15,819 nucleotides of DNA, taken from positions 1-15,819 of the forward strand of contig DATGUN010000013.1 of assembly GCA_035301285.1 (NCBI GenBank), given 5' to 3'. This DNA is from DATGUN01 sp035301285. GTDB taxonomy: Bacteria > Bacillota > Bacilli > Bacillales > Amphibacillaceae. Position numbers and translations under genes: made by a program. Shown here in pieces: positions 7,227 through 14,084 of the stretch. Each line of letters begins with the position of its first letter. The stretch's first letter is position 1. The notes under the pieces are model-generated. The model made no database searches. It saw only the letters and a program-made list of their open reading frames with translations, and was not told the origin of the DNA.

Positions 7227-7473
7227 GTCAATCTTCCTTTCTATGTATTATTAATCCGTATTTTCTCCACTATAGAGAATTTAAAAATTTTCAGGATTAT
7301 TCCAGTATTTTATCTTATCATCTTTATTAAAATAAATAAAGGGTCTTTCGTAGTGGTATCATTCAATAATATAGGTCTAAAGTAATGAAAATAGACCGTT
7401 CATGAACCAATATACACAGTTAATAACTGGGACAATAGCCGTAAATCAAGTTCTATTTCCTGTATTAAAATTT

Positions 7474-7511
7474 AAAAAAGCAGTTATCTTCAACATAGAG
7501 ATAACTGCTTT
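7474..7511 (-). terminator. Terminator of the tRNA-Arg gene
   Basis: On the - strand, arms 7499-7511 and 7477-7489 form a perfect 13-bp stem with a 9-nt loop, followed by TTTTTT-rich sequence. It begins 10 bp after the tRNA 3' end. Confidence 0.93.
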
Positions 7512-7520
7512 ACATGATAA

Positions 7521-7592
7521 CGCCCCCGGCAGGAATCGAACCTGCGCACCCGGCTTAGGAGGCCAGTGCTCTATCCCCTGAGCTACGGGGGC
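7521..7592 (-). tRNA. tRNA-Arg (anticodon CCT)
   Basis: A 72-nt cloverleaf can be folded by eye: acceptor stem GCCCCCG/CGGGGGC with discriminator G, D arm GCTC-GAGC, anticodon arm CTGGC-CTCCTAA-GCCGG with anticodon CCT, and T arm GCAGG-TTCGATT-CCTGC. The 3' CCA is not encoded. It reads AGG codons. It has its own promoter and terminator. Confidence 0.97.
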
Positions 7593-7610
7593 AATGAAAC
7601 AACACTATCC

Positions 7611-7639
7611 ATTATACAAAATCCGAAACAAAATGAAAA
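7611..7639 (-). promoter_or_regulatory. Promoter of tRNA-Arg
   Basis: On the - strand, TTTTCA (7634-7639) and a perfect TATAAT (7611-7616) are separated by 17 bp and lie about 19 bp before the tRNA 5' end. Confidence 0.75.
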
Positions 7640-7716
7640 GGAACAATGATGGAATTCATATATTTTTTTGCAAAAAGAAAGGGTTACCTACCCTTTACCG
7701 GTATAATAAGAACAAT

Positions 7717-7744
7717 TTGAATAACCGATTTTCTATGATAGAAT
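7717..7744 (+). promoter_or_regulatory. Promoter of dgk-dck
   Basis: TTGAAT (7717-7722) and TAGAAT (7739-7744) are separated by 16 bp, about 40 bp before the dgk start. A further TATAAT at 7702-7707 lacks a good -35. Confidence 0.6.
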
Positions 7745-7784
7745 AAACAAGATATAAAGAAGACCTAAAAATGGAGGCGTAGAT

Positions 7785-8435
7785 ATGGCGGAAACACCCT
7801 TTATTGCCATTGAGGGACCAATCGGGGTCGGAAAGACGTCCCTTGCCGAAAAATTATCAACCTATTTTAAATTTCATCTGCTTAAAGAAATTGTAGAAGA
7901 AAACCCCTTTCTTGGGAAATTTTATGATGATATCGAGGCTTGGAGTTTCCAAACCGAAATGTTTTTCCTATGTAATCGATTTAAACAATTGGAAGATATC
8001 AAGCGTGATTATTTACTTCAACAAAAAGCCGTTATCAGTGACTATTACATATCAAAAAACATGATTTTTGCCAAACGGACATTACCTGCGGATAAATTTG
8101 ATAAGTACGAGCAAATCTATCATATTTTAACAGACGATATGCCCATGCCCAACATGATGATCTATCTGCACGCCAGCTTGGATACATTGATGGAGCGTAT
8201 CCGCCGTCGAGGCAGGGAAATTGAACATAATATCAAGGAATCATATTTACAGCAATTACAGAAAGATTACGACCATTATATGGACGCATTCGAAAAGTCA
8301 CATCCATCTATACCGGTCATCCGCATTAATGGTGACGAACTCGATTTTGTCAAAAAGCAGGATGATCTGGATACAATCATCACACGGGTCGAAAAACATT
8401 TCGATAACCATACATCCATCGTAAAAGGAATATAA
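7785..8435 (+). CDS. dgk: Deoxyguanosine kinase
   Basis: The protein has 216 residues and closely resembles B. subtilis Dgk (YaaG) throughout, including FIAIEGPIGVGKTSL (P-loop, residues 11-19), EIVEENPFLGKFYDD, WSFQTEMFFLCNRFKQLED, the SDYYISKN block in place of the DRS motif found in dCK/dAK, and the arginine-rich lid RIRRRGRE near 138-145. It phosphorylates deoxyguanosine to dGMP in the cytoplasm for dNTP salvage. The start has GGAGG 9 nt upstream. It forms an operon with the following kinase gene, 65 bp downstream. Confidence 0.95.
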   Translation: MAETPFIAIEGPIGVGKTSLAEKLSTYFKFHLLKEIVEENPFLGKFYDDIEAWSFQTEMFFLCNRFKQLEDIKRDYLLQQKAVISDYYISKNMIFAKRTLPADKFDKYEQIYHILTDDMPMPNMMIYLHASLDTLMERIRRRGREIEHNIKESYLQQLQKDYDHYMDAFEKSHPSIPVIRINGDELDFVKKQDDLDTIITRVEKHFDNHTSIVKGI

Positions 8436-8500
8436 AAGACCACATTCAAGTAAACTCACGGGACATCTCGGTCTCAAACCATAAAGAGGGGAATCGAAAC

Positions 8501-9172
8501 ATGACATTACGAAAAACATACAATATACCCCATGACAGCATCATCACTGTTGCGGGAACTGTCGGCATCGGGAAGTCAACCATGACCCAGGCACTGGCAA
8601 ATGCGCTTGATTTCAAGACATCTTTTGAAAAAGTAGATACAAATCCGTATTTAGAGAAGTTCTATGCCGATTTTGAACGATGGAGTTTCCATCTACAAGT
8701 CTATTTTTTAGCCGAACGCTTTAAAGAACAAAAGAAAATTTTTGAATATGGTGGTGGGTTCATACAAGACCGATCCATTTATGAAGACACAGGGATATTT
8801 GCCAAAATGCATTACGATAATGGAACGATGTCCAAAACCGATTATGAAACATATACCAATCTCTTTGATGCGATGGTAATGACACCTTACTTCCCACATC
8901 CGGATCTATTAATTTATCTGGAAGGCACATTGGACGAGGTCATTGAGCGCATTTATAAACGCGGGCGGCAAATGGAAAAAGATACGCCTCTTGCATATTG
9001 GGAAGAAATGTACGAGCGCTATGAAAATTGGATTGATAATTTCAATGCATGCCCCATTTTACGCCTCAATATTGCAGACTATGATTTGATGAACGACGAA
9101 ACCACCATCGAACCGGTATTGGAAAAGATTGGCCATTCCATTGGACAAGCCAGAAAGTGGAAAACACGGTAG
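8501..9172 (+). CDS. dck: Deoxyadenosine/deoxycytidine kinase
   Basis: The protein has 223 residues and is a paralogue of the preceding gene. It has the P-loop GTVGIGKST (residues 19-27), NPYLEKFYADFERWSFHLQVYFLAERF, the substrate/arginine motif QDRSIYED (DRS at 90-92) and the lid stretch RIYKRGRQME. In B. subtilis the equivalent Dck (YaaF) phosphorylates deoxyadenosine and deoxycytidine and sits next to dgk, as here. The start is an ATG with GAGGGG about 9 nt upstream. It is probably transcribed with dgk. No frame disruption is visible. Confidence 0.94.
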   Translation: MTLRKTYNIPHDSIITVAGTVGIGKSTMTQALANALDFKTSFEKVDTNPYLEKFYADFERWSFHLQVYFLAERFKEQKKIFEYGGGFIQDRSIYEDTGIFAKMHYDNGTMSKTDYETYTNLFDAMVMTPYFPHPDLLIYLEGTLDEVIERIYKRGRQMEKDTPLAYWEEMYERYENWIDNFNACPILRLNIADYDLMNDETTIEPVLEKIGHSIGQARKWKTR

Positions 9173-9207
9173 ACCAGATTGTCTGGACAGAATGCGCCAT
9201 TTACGTA

Positions 9208-9237
9208 AGAAGGTAATGAGCAGCCACTTTACCTTCT
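9208..9237 (+). terminator. Stem-loop after dck, possible weak terminator
   Basis: Perfect 9-bp arms AGAAGGTAA (9208-9216) and TTACCTTCT (9229-9237) form a hairpin about 35 bp after the dck stop. Only a poor T-tract follows, so it may act as a weak terminator or stabilise the mRNA end. It separates dck from the riboswitch. Confidence 0.45.
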
Positions 9238-9284
9238 GTACATTATTTGATATATTCGGGTCAGAAAATTGCATACTCAAGTGA

Positions 9285-9432
9285 GCACTAGGGGAGCCGT
9301 TAATCGGCTGAGAGGAACATAATGTTCCGACTCTTGGCACCCGATCTGGATAATACCAGCGTGGGGAAGTGCAGTTCATGATGATATATATAATCATACA
9401 AGACTGCATTCCACGGAGGATGCAGTTTTTTT
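9285..9432 (+). promoter_or_regulatory. TPP riboswitch (THI element) with expression platform
   Basis: The aptamer spans 9285-9372. P1 is GCACT (9285-9289) with AGTGC (9368-9372). The conserved CTGAGA is at 9308-9313, with a variable P3a hairpin GGAAC/GTTCC at 9314-9328. The hallmark GATCTGGATAATACCAGC is at 9343-9360, followed by GTGGGGAAG. The platform is explicit: AGTGCAGT (9368-9375) can pair with ACTGCATT (9403-9410) as an antiterminator, while the same right-hand segment forms the terminator at 9404-9432. TPP binding stabilises P1, which releases the terminator and switches transcription off. The next gene on this strand is a small alarmone synthetase at 9564, not a thiamine gene. A possible promoter is TTGATA (9247-9252) with CATACT (9272-9277), with an over-long 19-bp spacer. 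Confidence 0.96.
9404..9432 (+). terminator. Riboswitch terminator
   Basis: Arms CTGCAT (9404-9409) and ATGCAG (9420-9425), extended by CC/GG with a bulged T, are followed by seven T (9426-9432). It is the OFF-state hairpin of the TPP riboswitch. Confidence 0.9.
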
Positions 9433-9491
9433 AATGGATAATATTATACTCATGGTGTTAATTCAAGTGAATTGAAACAAAGAGATGTGAA

Positions 9492-9520
9492 CTGATTTAA
9501 TCTTGCGAATTAGGTATAAT
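9492..9520 (+). promoter_or_regulatory. Candidate own promoter of the alarmone synthetase gene
   Basis: A perfect TATAAT (9515-9520) lies 43 bp before the synthetase ATG. The hexamer 17 bp upstream (CTGATT, 9492-9497) is weak. A 14-bp palindrome (9460-9473, AATTCA-AG-TGAATT) lies just upstream and could be an operator. If this promoter is active, the gene can be expressed independently of the TPP riboswitch. No clear ECF-type (TGAAAC...CGTC) promoter was found, though B. subtilis ywaC uses one. Confidence 0.45.
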
Positions 9521-9563
9521 AAACATGAAATAGAATTTAACAAGCAAGAAAGAAGGTCACGTT

Positions 9564-10319
9564 ATGCAACATCCTGAAACAAACCAAATCCAAAAACTAA
9601 AAAATATCAAAGATGAAATGACACGTTTTATGATGACATATAAATTTGGACTCGATGAAATGAATACCAAATTGAATATCTTGCAAGAAGAATTTCAGCA
9701 TTTTCATGATTATAACCCGATTGAACATATCAAATCACGTTTAAAATCACCGGAAAGCATCTTGAAGAAAATCATCCGCAAAAACCATGACATGTCCTTG
9801 GATGCCATAAGAGAGAACATCCAAGATATCGTCGGAATCCGTATTGTCTGTTCATTTATTTCAGATATATACCGCATCAGTGAATTGATTCAGCAACAGA
9901 AAGATATTACGCTCATCACAACAAAAGATTATATCAAAAATCCGAAACCGAATGGCTATCAAAGCCTGCACCTGATTTTGTCCATCCCTGTTTTCATGTC
10001 CGACAGAGAAGAAAATGTGTATGTTGAAATTCAGATCCGAACGGTTGCCATGGATTTCTGGGCTAGTCTGGAACATAAAATCTATTATAAATATAATAAA
10101 TCCATTCCCGAGCATTTGACAGAAGAGTTGACCGAAGCTGCCGCCACCGCCAATGCACTCGATCAAAAAATGGAGCGTCTGCACAGCAAAGTCAATTCCA
10201 TCAAGGAACAGGATACCGATTCCGATGCAGGGGAGCTGACCCTCATGGAACTGAATGATGAAAAATTCCACCTGCCGATGAATGTGTTGAATTCATTTAT
10301 CGATAAAAACCTGTCATGA
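9564..10319 (+). CDS. ywaC: Small alarmone synthetase, YwaC/RelP type ((p)ppGpp synthetase)
   Basis: The protein has 251 residues and a single RelA/SpoT synthetase domain without the HD hydrolase, TGS or ACT domains. Shared blocks with B. subtilis YwaC are YKFGLDEMNTKLNI, NPIEHIKSRLKSPESILKK (ATP-binding Arg/Lys), QDIVGIRIVCSFISDIYR (Asp88, metal), KPNGYQSLHL (GTP-binding loop around residue 132), VEIQIRT (Glu155) and AMDFWASLEHKIYYK. It transfers pyrophosphate from ATP to GDP/GTP in the cytoplasm, as a stress signal. The C-terminus runs about 40 residues beyond the usual YwaC end (from about residue 211), acidic at first, and may be regulatory. The ATG has GAAGG 7 nt upstream. It follows the TPP riboswitch terminator by 131 bp, with a candidate promoter in between. 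Confidence 0.93.
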   Translation: MQHPETNQIQKLKNIKDEMTRFMMTYKFGLDEMNTKLNILQEEFQHFHDYNPIEHIKSRLKSPESILKKIIRKNHDMSLDAIRENIQDIVGIRIVCSFISDIYRISELIQQQKDITLITTKDYIKNPKPNGYQSLHLILSIPVFMSDREENVYVEIQIRTVAMDFWASLEHKIYYKYNKSIPEHLTEELTEAAATANALDQKMERLHSKVNSIKEQDTDSDAGELTLMELNDEKFHLPMNVLNSFIDKNLS

Positions 10320-10382
10320 CAAACACACATGCTTGACACACGTGTATAGTTAACGCCTATCATTCCAATAGGAAATGGCTAT

Positions 10383-10411
10383 TTGAATACTCTCCCCACT
10401 CGTTTTATGCT
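10383..10411 (+). promoter_or_regulatory. Promoter of the thioredoxin-like gene
   Basis: TTGAAT (10383-10388) and TATGCT (10406-10411) are separated by 17 bp, about 33 bp before the start codon. This makes the small gene a separate unit from the alarmone synthetase. Confidence 0.6.
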
Positions 10412-10443
10412 AGATATAAGATAGAAATGAGGAGGGATAAATG

Positions 10444-10683
10444 ATGCAAAAGGCAGTATTTTATCATGCCGGGTGTCCTGTATGCATGGATGCGGAAAAA
10501 ATGATGTTAAACCATTTGGATCAATCGAAAGTAAACCTGGAAATTGTCCATTTTGGTGAAGACGCCTCAAGAATCAAAGAAGCTGAATCAGCAGGCGTCA
10601 ATTCCGTTCCAGCCTTGGTCGTCGGCGATAACGTGTATCATATCAACTACGGAGCAAGTATGGAAGATGTCAAAAAAGGATAA
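10444..10683 (+). CDS. Small thioredoxin/glutaredoxin-like protein (CPVC)
   Basis: The protein has 79 residues (80 if the preceding in-frame ATG at 10441 is used). GGAGG at 10431-10435 is 8 nt from the second ATG and 5 nt from the first, so the second is slightly preferred. It has a thioredoxin-type redox motif, HAGCPVC, right after the first strand, and the cis-proline motif SVPALVV near residue 56, so the basic fold is complete. No signal peptide is present, so it acts in the cytoplasm, probably as a thiol-disulfide exchange or sulfur-transfer protein. The partner is unknown and no redox gene is adjacent. Confidence 0.88.
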   Translation: MQKAVFYHAGCPVCMDAEKMMLNHLDQSKVNLEIVHFGEDASRIKEAESAGVNSVPALVVGDNVYHINYGASMEDVKKG

Positions 10684-11257
10684 AACGAAACACAATCCAT
10701 GGGGGCTAGATGGGCATACCTCTGCCTCCACGGATTATATACTATTGGAGACAGGTCGGGTATTGATCATTCGATCTTTACGATTTCATGGGGAGGGAGC
10801 CTAGGGGTTTTAAATTTTATAAAGAAGGGCAATCGAAATGCCTATACTGACAGGTACTATAATAAAGGTTTGAGCGGTGACTATTTCTGATATTTTTAGT
10901 TCGGCATTAGTTTCACCTTTTAAATCAGGTTTGCCTGAATCACTGGAGTATTTGCCCACTATGATCAAGGGTAAATTATAGTTTAAAGTAAACACCCCGG
11001 CATTTTGGTATATGCCGGGGCATTTCTGTGGTGCTTATCCTTGTATGAAAAGGGGTATTTATTCCATACCCAATCCCTACCGACTTCAAACATGCAGTGC
11101 ATAGAGAAAAGACTAGCAGGACCTTTAGTAGTAGGATTTTTCCTAGAATATCCTACAGGAACCACTCATTCCCTGTAATAAAAAGAGACGAGGTTGATAG
11201 GGGACTATTAATGATGGTCTTCTTCTATTTTCAGATTGATAATAGTTATGTGGGGGG
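10684..11257. other. Intergenic region without a recognisable gene
   Basis: Frames here are short and none has a convincing start or family resemblance. Structured segments are visible: a 13-bp arm pair at 10694-10706 and 10724-10736 (11 exact matches plus one G·U), a GC-rich hairpin at 10995-11020, GGGTAT/ATACCC at 11053-11058 and 11066-11071, and GTAGGAT/ATCCTAC at 11131-11137 and 11150-11156. One + frame at 10841-10980 is interrupted by a stop after 11 codons and then reads on for about 35 codons to a stop, which could be a gene remnant. A 28-codon frame starting near 11093 has no ribosome binding site. Confidence 0.5.
10995..11020 (+). terminator. Strong GC-rich stem-loop, possible bidirectional terminator
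   Basis: Perfect 9-bp arms CCCCGGCAT (10995-11003) and ATGCCGGGG (11012-11020) enclose an 8-nt loop. T-content after it is modest on the + strand (CATTTCTG) and slightly better on the - strand (TGTTTACTTT). It lies about 310 bp after the thioredoxin-like gene. Confidence 0.45.
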
Positions 11258-12141
11258 GTTTTCAATCAAGAACCGTCCTTGATGCAATTTCGGACCTTAT
11301 GGAGCACCGTTTTTCAATCAAGGACCATTCTTGATGCAATTATGGACCCTGTGGTGTGCTATTTTTCAATCAAGAACCGTCCTTGGTGCAATTTCGGACC
11401 TTGTGGGGCATCATTTTTCAATCAAGAACCGTCCTTGGTGCAATTTTAGACCCTGTGGAGCTTCATTTTTCAATCAAGAACCGTCCTTGATGCAATTTCG
11501 GACCTTATGGAGCATCATTTTTCAATCAAGAACCGTCCTTGGTGCAATTTCAGACCTTATGGAGCTTCATTTTTCAATCAAGAACTGTCCTTGATGCAAT
11601 TTCAGACCCTGTGGAGCTTCATTTTTCAATCAAGAACCGTCCTTGGTGCAATTTTAGACCCTGTGGAGCTTCATTTTTCAATCAAGAACCGTCCTTGGTG
11701 CAATTTTAGACCTTGTGGAGCATCATTTTTCAATCAAGAACCGTCCTTGATGCAATTTCAGACCCTGTGGAGCTTCATTTTTCAATCAAGAACCTTCCTT
11801 GATGCAATTTTCGACCTTGTGGAGTGCTATTTTTCAATCAAGAACCGTCCTTGATGCAATTTCGGACCTTGTGGGGCACTTTTTTTCAATCAAGGACCAT
11901 TCTTGATGCAATTTCGGACCTTGTGGAACACCTGTTTTTCAATCAAGAACCATTCTTGATGCAAATTTGACCCTGCGGAGCACCTATTTTTCAATCAAGA
12001 ACCTTCCTTGATGCAATTTCGGACCTTGTGGGGCATCATTTTTCAATCAAGGACCGTCCTTGATACAATTTTGACCCAATCGCACACCCGTTTTTCAATC
12101 AAGAACCGTCCTTGATGCAATTCAGTTCAACTGCACCTCCG
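11258..12141. repeat. 52-bp tandem repeat array, 17 units
   Basis: Units begin with TTTTTCAATCAAG at 11258 (first T is G), 11310, 11362, 11414, 11466, 11518, 11570, 11622, 11674, 11726, 11778, 11830, 11882, 11935, 11987, 12039 and 12091. The period is 52 bp, with one 53-bp unit at 11882. The first about 33 bp of each unit is strongly conserved and the last about 19 bp is moderately conserved. Each unit contains an imperfect palindrome centred in ATCAAGAACCGTCCTTGAT. Because 52 is not a multiple of 3, long frames across the array cycle through three translations and are not genes. Outer units are more divergent than middle ones, and units 4 and 8 are identical. The array lies between convergent genes. 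Confidence 0.97.
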
Positions 12142-12228
12142 TAACCAAGAGCCTCCTAATAAAATACTTCCTGAAAATTTGTTTCACCCTAAATTTGAGG
12201 GGGAAGCCGAATTACCGAATACTTCAGA

Positions 12229-13125
12229 TTATTTTTGTGTCAAGGAGACGCCTGCTTTGGTTAGTTGGTTGATGAAAGTCTTCGTTGCTGCACACATGAA
12301 TTTATCTTTCCTGTAGATGATGCCTATTTCGCGTTCAGGAGTTGGCTTGATGAGGTTCACGTGCTTCACTTTTTCATGATTCAAGTATTGCAAATAAGGT
12401 TTTGGCAAAATGGTGATACCAACATTTTCAGAAACCATTTGAATGATCGACTCCAATGTCGTCATTTCCAAAACAGGATTCGGATGGATACCAAGATCCA
12501 TGAAAGTATCATCAATCATCTTCCTTAAAAAGTAGCCTTCTGCCATCAGAATCATCGGCATACCTTCTAGGTCTTTCATCTCTACTGTATCTATCTTTGC
12601 CAACGGGTGACTCGGCGGAACCGCCAAAGAAAGGTCTTCGATCATTAATGGGATGGCATCCAATTCATCATCGTCTACAGGTAAAAAGGTAATCCCTAAA
12701 TCCAGTTCATTATCAAGTAATTTTTCCCGTATTTCTCCTGTTCGCAGTCCTAAAACGGAAAGCTCTATATTCGGATACATTTTTTTCATTTCCAGTATAG
12801 AGGGAGGAAGTAAATAATGGACACAAGTCAACAATGATCCGATCGTCAATTTTCCACGTTGGAGGACATTCAAATCATTGATGGCCGCTTTAGCCTGTTC
12901 CATTTCGTGAAAAATATTTTCGCTGTGTGTCAACAAGATTTTACCCGCTTCTGTCAATGCCGTCTTTTTTCCCATACGGTCAAACAACGGAGTACCCATC
13001 TCTGTTTCAAGGTTTTTTATTTGCTGACTTAAAGATGGCTGCGTCATGTATAATTTCTCCGCAGCCCTTGAAAAATGTAATTCGCTGCTCAACGCCACAA
13101 AACACTCAAGTTGCTTTAAATCCAT
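12229..13125 (-). CDS. LysR-family transcriptional regulator
   Basis: The protein has 298 residues, the usual length. An N-terminal winged helix-turn-helix (residues about 18-37, HFSRAAEKLYMTQPSLSQQI) is followed by the LETEMGTPLFDR wing. The rest is a substrate-binding-like effector domain (about 90-295) with LDLGITFLP, SHPLAKID and VSENVGITILPKPYL. It resembles the AlsR/CynR-type subgroup, but the ligand and targets cannot be told from sequence. AAGGG lies 9 nt before the ATG. It runs in the same direction as the sortase gene upstream (145-bp gap), and no divergent target gene is present, which is less usual for a LysR gene. It may control distant genes or the iron-type operon next to it; this is speculation. 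Confidence 0.95.
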   Translation of the reverse strand: MDLKQLECFVALSSELHFSRAAEKLYMTQPSLSQQIKNLETEMGTPLFDRMGKKTALTEAGKILLTHSENIFHEMEQAKAAINDLNVLQRGKLTIGSLLTCVHYLLPPSILEMKKMYPNIELSVLGLRTGEIREKLLDNELDLGITFLPVDDDELDAIPLMIEDLSLAVPPSHPLAKIDTVEMKDLEGMPMILMAEGYFLRKMIDDTFMDLGIHPNPVLEMTTLESIIQMVSENVGITILPKPYLQYLNHEKVKHVNLIKPTPEREIGIIYRKDKFMCAATKTFINQLTKAGVSLTQK

Positions 13126-13176
13126 ACATATCTACCCTTATATCCACAAACCTTAATATCTGAACCACCCAACACT

Positions 13177-13204
13177 TTCCTATCAATCGACAAAGCCATG
13201 TCAA
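13177..13204 (-). promoter_or_regulatory. Candidate promoter of the LysR gene
   Basis: On the - strand, a perfect TTGACA (13199-13204) is followed after 16 bp by TAGGAA (13177-13182), a weak -10. Two TATAAT hexamers further upstream (within about 13221-13240) are alternatives but lack good -35 hexamers. Confidence 0.35.
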
Positions 13205-13257
13205 TCACTCCAAGGTCATATATTATACCTATTATAGCATTTTAAAATGGATGATTC

Positions 13258-13270
13258 CTATCATTGATAG
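13258..13270. repeat. 13-bp palindrome next to the srtB stop codon
   Basis: CTATCA-T-TGATAG is perfect around a single central base and touches the srtB stop codon. It is too tight for an RNA hairpin terminator and lies upstream of LysR, so a protein-binding site is possible. Confidence 0.4.
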
Positions 13271-14047
13271 TCAGTCTTTTTGGACCAATTTGGCTTGGAC
13301 GACCAATCTGCCCTCATTCTCATCCAACTCATAATCACATGTGGAAAGGGTTATAATATCATCATTTGCGTTGATATCAACATCTGTTTCATATTCTGAT
13401 TTGTGCTTGGCCTCATCGATCAATCCTTCAAAATCCGCTTCATCTTCAAAATCGGTCTGGATATAATAAAAGTCCGTCGTTGTATTATAAACTGCAAAAA
13501 TCTCCGCTTCATAACTTCCATTGACTGTTTCCACATCAAATGTGGGATGCTCATCATAAAAATCCTTATCAAGGAACTTTGTAAGATGTTGGAACATCGA
13601 ACCGTCTTTCATACGATGCCCATATACAATGGTGTTCTGACCGAGAGCGTCGATATCATTCCGATAATCCATGAAAATACTTCCACCGTCTGATTCCTCC
13701 CGGTTAAAATCCTCTGTCAGATATTCCTGATTGTCGGCTGAATGTAATATCGGATAGTCGATTTTCGTATCATCGATTTTGATCCAACCAACCACATCTT
13801 CATTCTCTTCCTGGAGAGCGTCAAATTCGGGTCGATCTGTTTCCTCTTTTTCAATGGGCTCCTTTTTCTCCGGAGCGGCCATTTCATAATACGTTTCTTG
13901 AACATCAGCGGCTACTTTTTCACTATTATGACGATCCATGAAAATATCAATCAGTCCATATGCCGCATAAATAAATACCCCTGCACAGACAAGCATCAAG
14001 AATCGTATACCGTATTTTTTAAGGGACTGCCGTTTATTCTGCTGCAT
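13271..14047 (-). CDS. srtB: Class B sortase (SrtB)
   Basis: The protein has 258 residues from ATG 14047 (an in-frame TTG one codon earlier is also possible). The N-terminal membrane anchor is at about residues 15-36, and the catalytic domain is extracellular. Catalytic residues are visible (numbered with the extra codon): His145 in VYGHRMKDGSMF, Cys238 in ITLSTCDYE and Arg248 in EGRLVV. The His-Cys and Cys-Arg spacings of 93 and 10 residues equal those in S. aureus SrtB. Class B sortases cut NPQTN/NPKxx-type signals and attach haem-binding wall proteins to peptidoglycan. The gene lies 37 bp after an ABC ATPase and FecCD permease, as in the srtB locus of Listeria and the isd locus. Its substrate is not in the window and should lie upstream, beyond the right edge. 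Confidence 0.93.
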   Translation of the reverse strand: MQQNKRQSLKKYGIRFLMLVCAGVFIYAAYGLIDIFMDRHNSEKVAADVQETYYEMAAPEKKEPIEKEETDRPEFDALQEENEDVVGWIKIDDTKIDYPILHSADNQEYLTEDFNREESDGGSIFMDYRNDIDALGQNTIVYGHRMKDGSMFQHLTKFLDKDFYDEHPTFDVETVNGSYEAEIFAVYNTTTDFYYIQTDFEDEADFEGLIDEAKHKSEYETDVDINANDDIITLSTCDYELDENEGRLVVQAKLVQKD

Positions 14048-14084
14048 CAATCAACACACCTTTCTTGGTATCTTCCATGGTATC

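Noticed and set aside
7374..7397. GGTCTA/TAGACC inverted repeat upstream of the lipoprotein gene
   Set aside because: Only 6-bp arms with a 12-nt spacer in AT-rich sequence; may be chance. No other signal in 7260-7470 was convincing.
7678..7696. AAAGGGT/ACCCTTT hairpin before dgk as a terminator
   Set aside because: It reads as a terminator only on the - strand, where no gene lies upstream of it, so it has no obvious unit to end.
9434..9475. 13-codon frame right after the riboswitch terminator
   Set aside because: It lacks a ribosome binding site and resembles no thiamine gene; not supported as the riboswitch target.
10841..10980. Interrupted + frame as a pseudogene
   Set aside because: An internal stop after 11 codons and no family resemblance; too short to tell from chance.
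10810..10995. 61-codon - strand frame with a hydrophobic end
   Set aside because: No recognisable family, no convincing start signal, and it overlaps an equally weak + frame. Not enough to call a gene.
11093..11179. 28-codon + frame as a small protein gene
   Set aside because: It has no ribosome binding site and no family resemblance, and it overlaps an inverted repeat.
11331..11854. Long + strand frames across the repeat array
   Set aside because: The 52-bp period shifts frame each unit, giving the same three peptide phases in turn. There is no ribosome binding site, and the frames end where units change.
11258..12141. CRISPR array
   Set aside because: The segments between the conserved cores are only about 19 bp and are themselves near-identical between units, and there are no cas genes. 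It is a simple 52-bp tandem repeat.
12122..12290. + strand frame running from after the repeats into the LysR gene
   Set aside because: No start codon or ribosome binding site, and it continues antisense to a clear LysR coding region.
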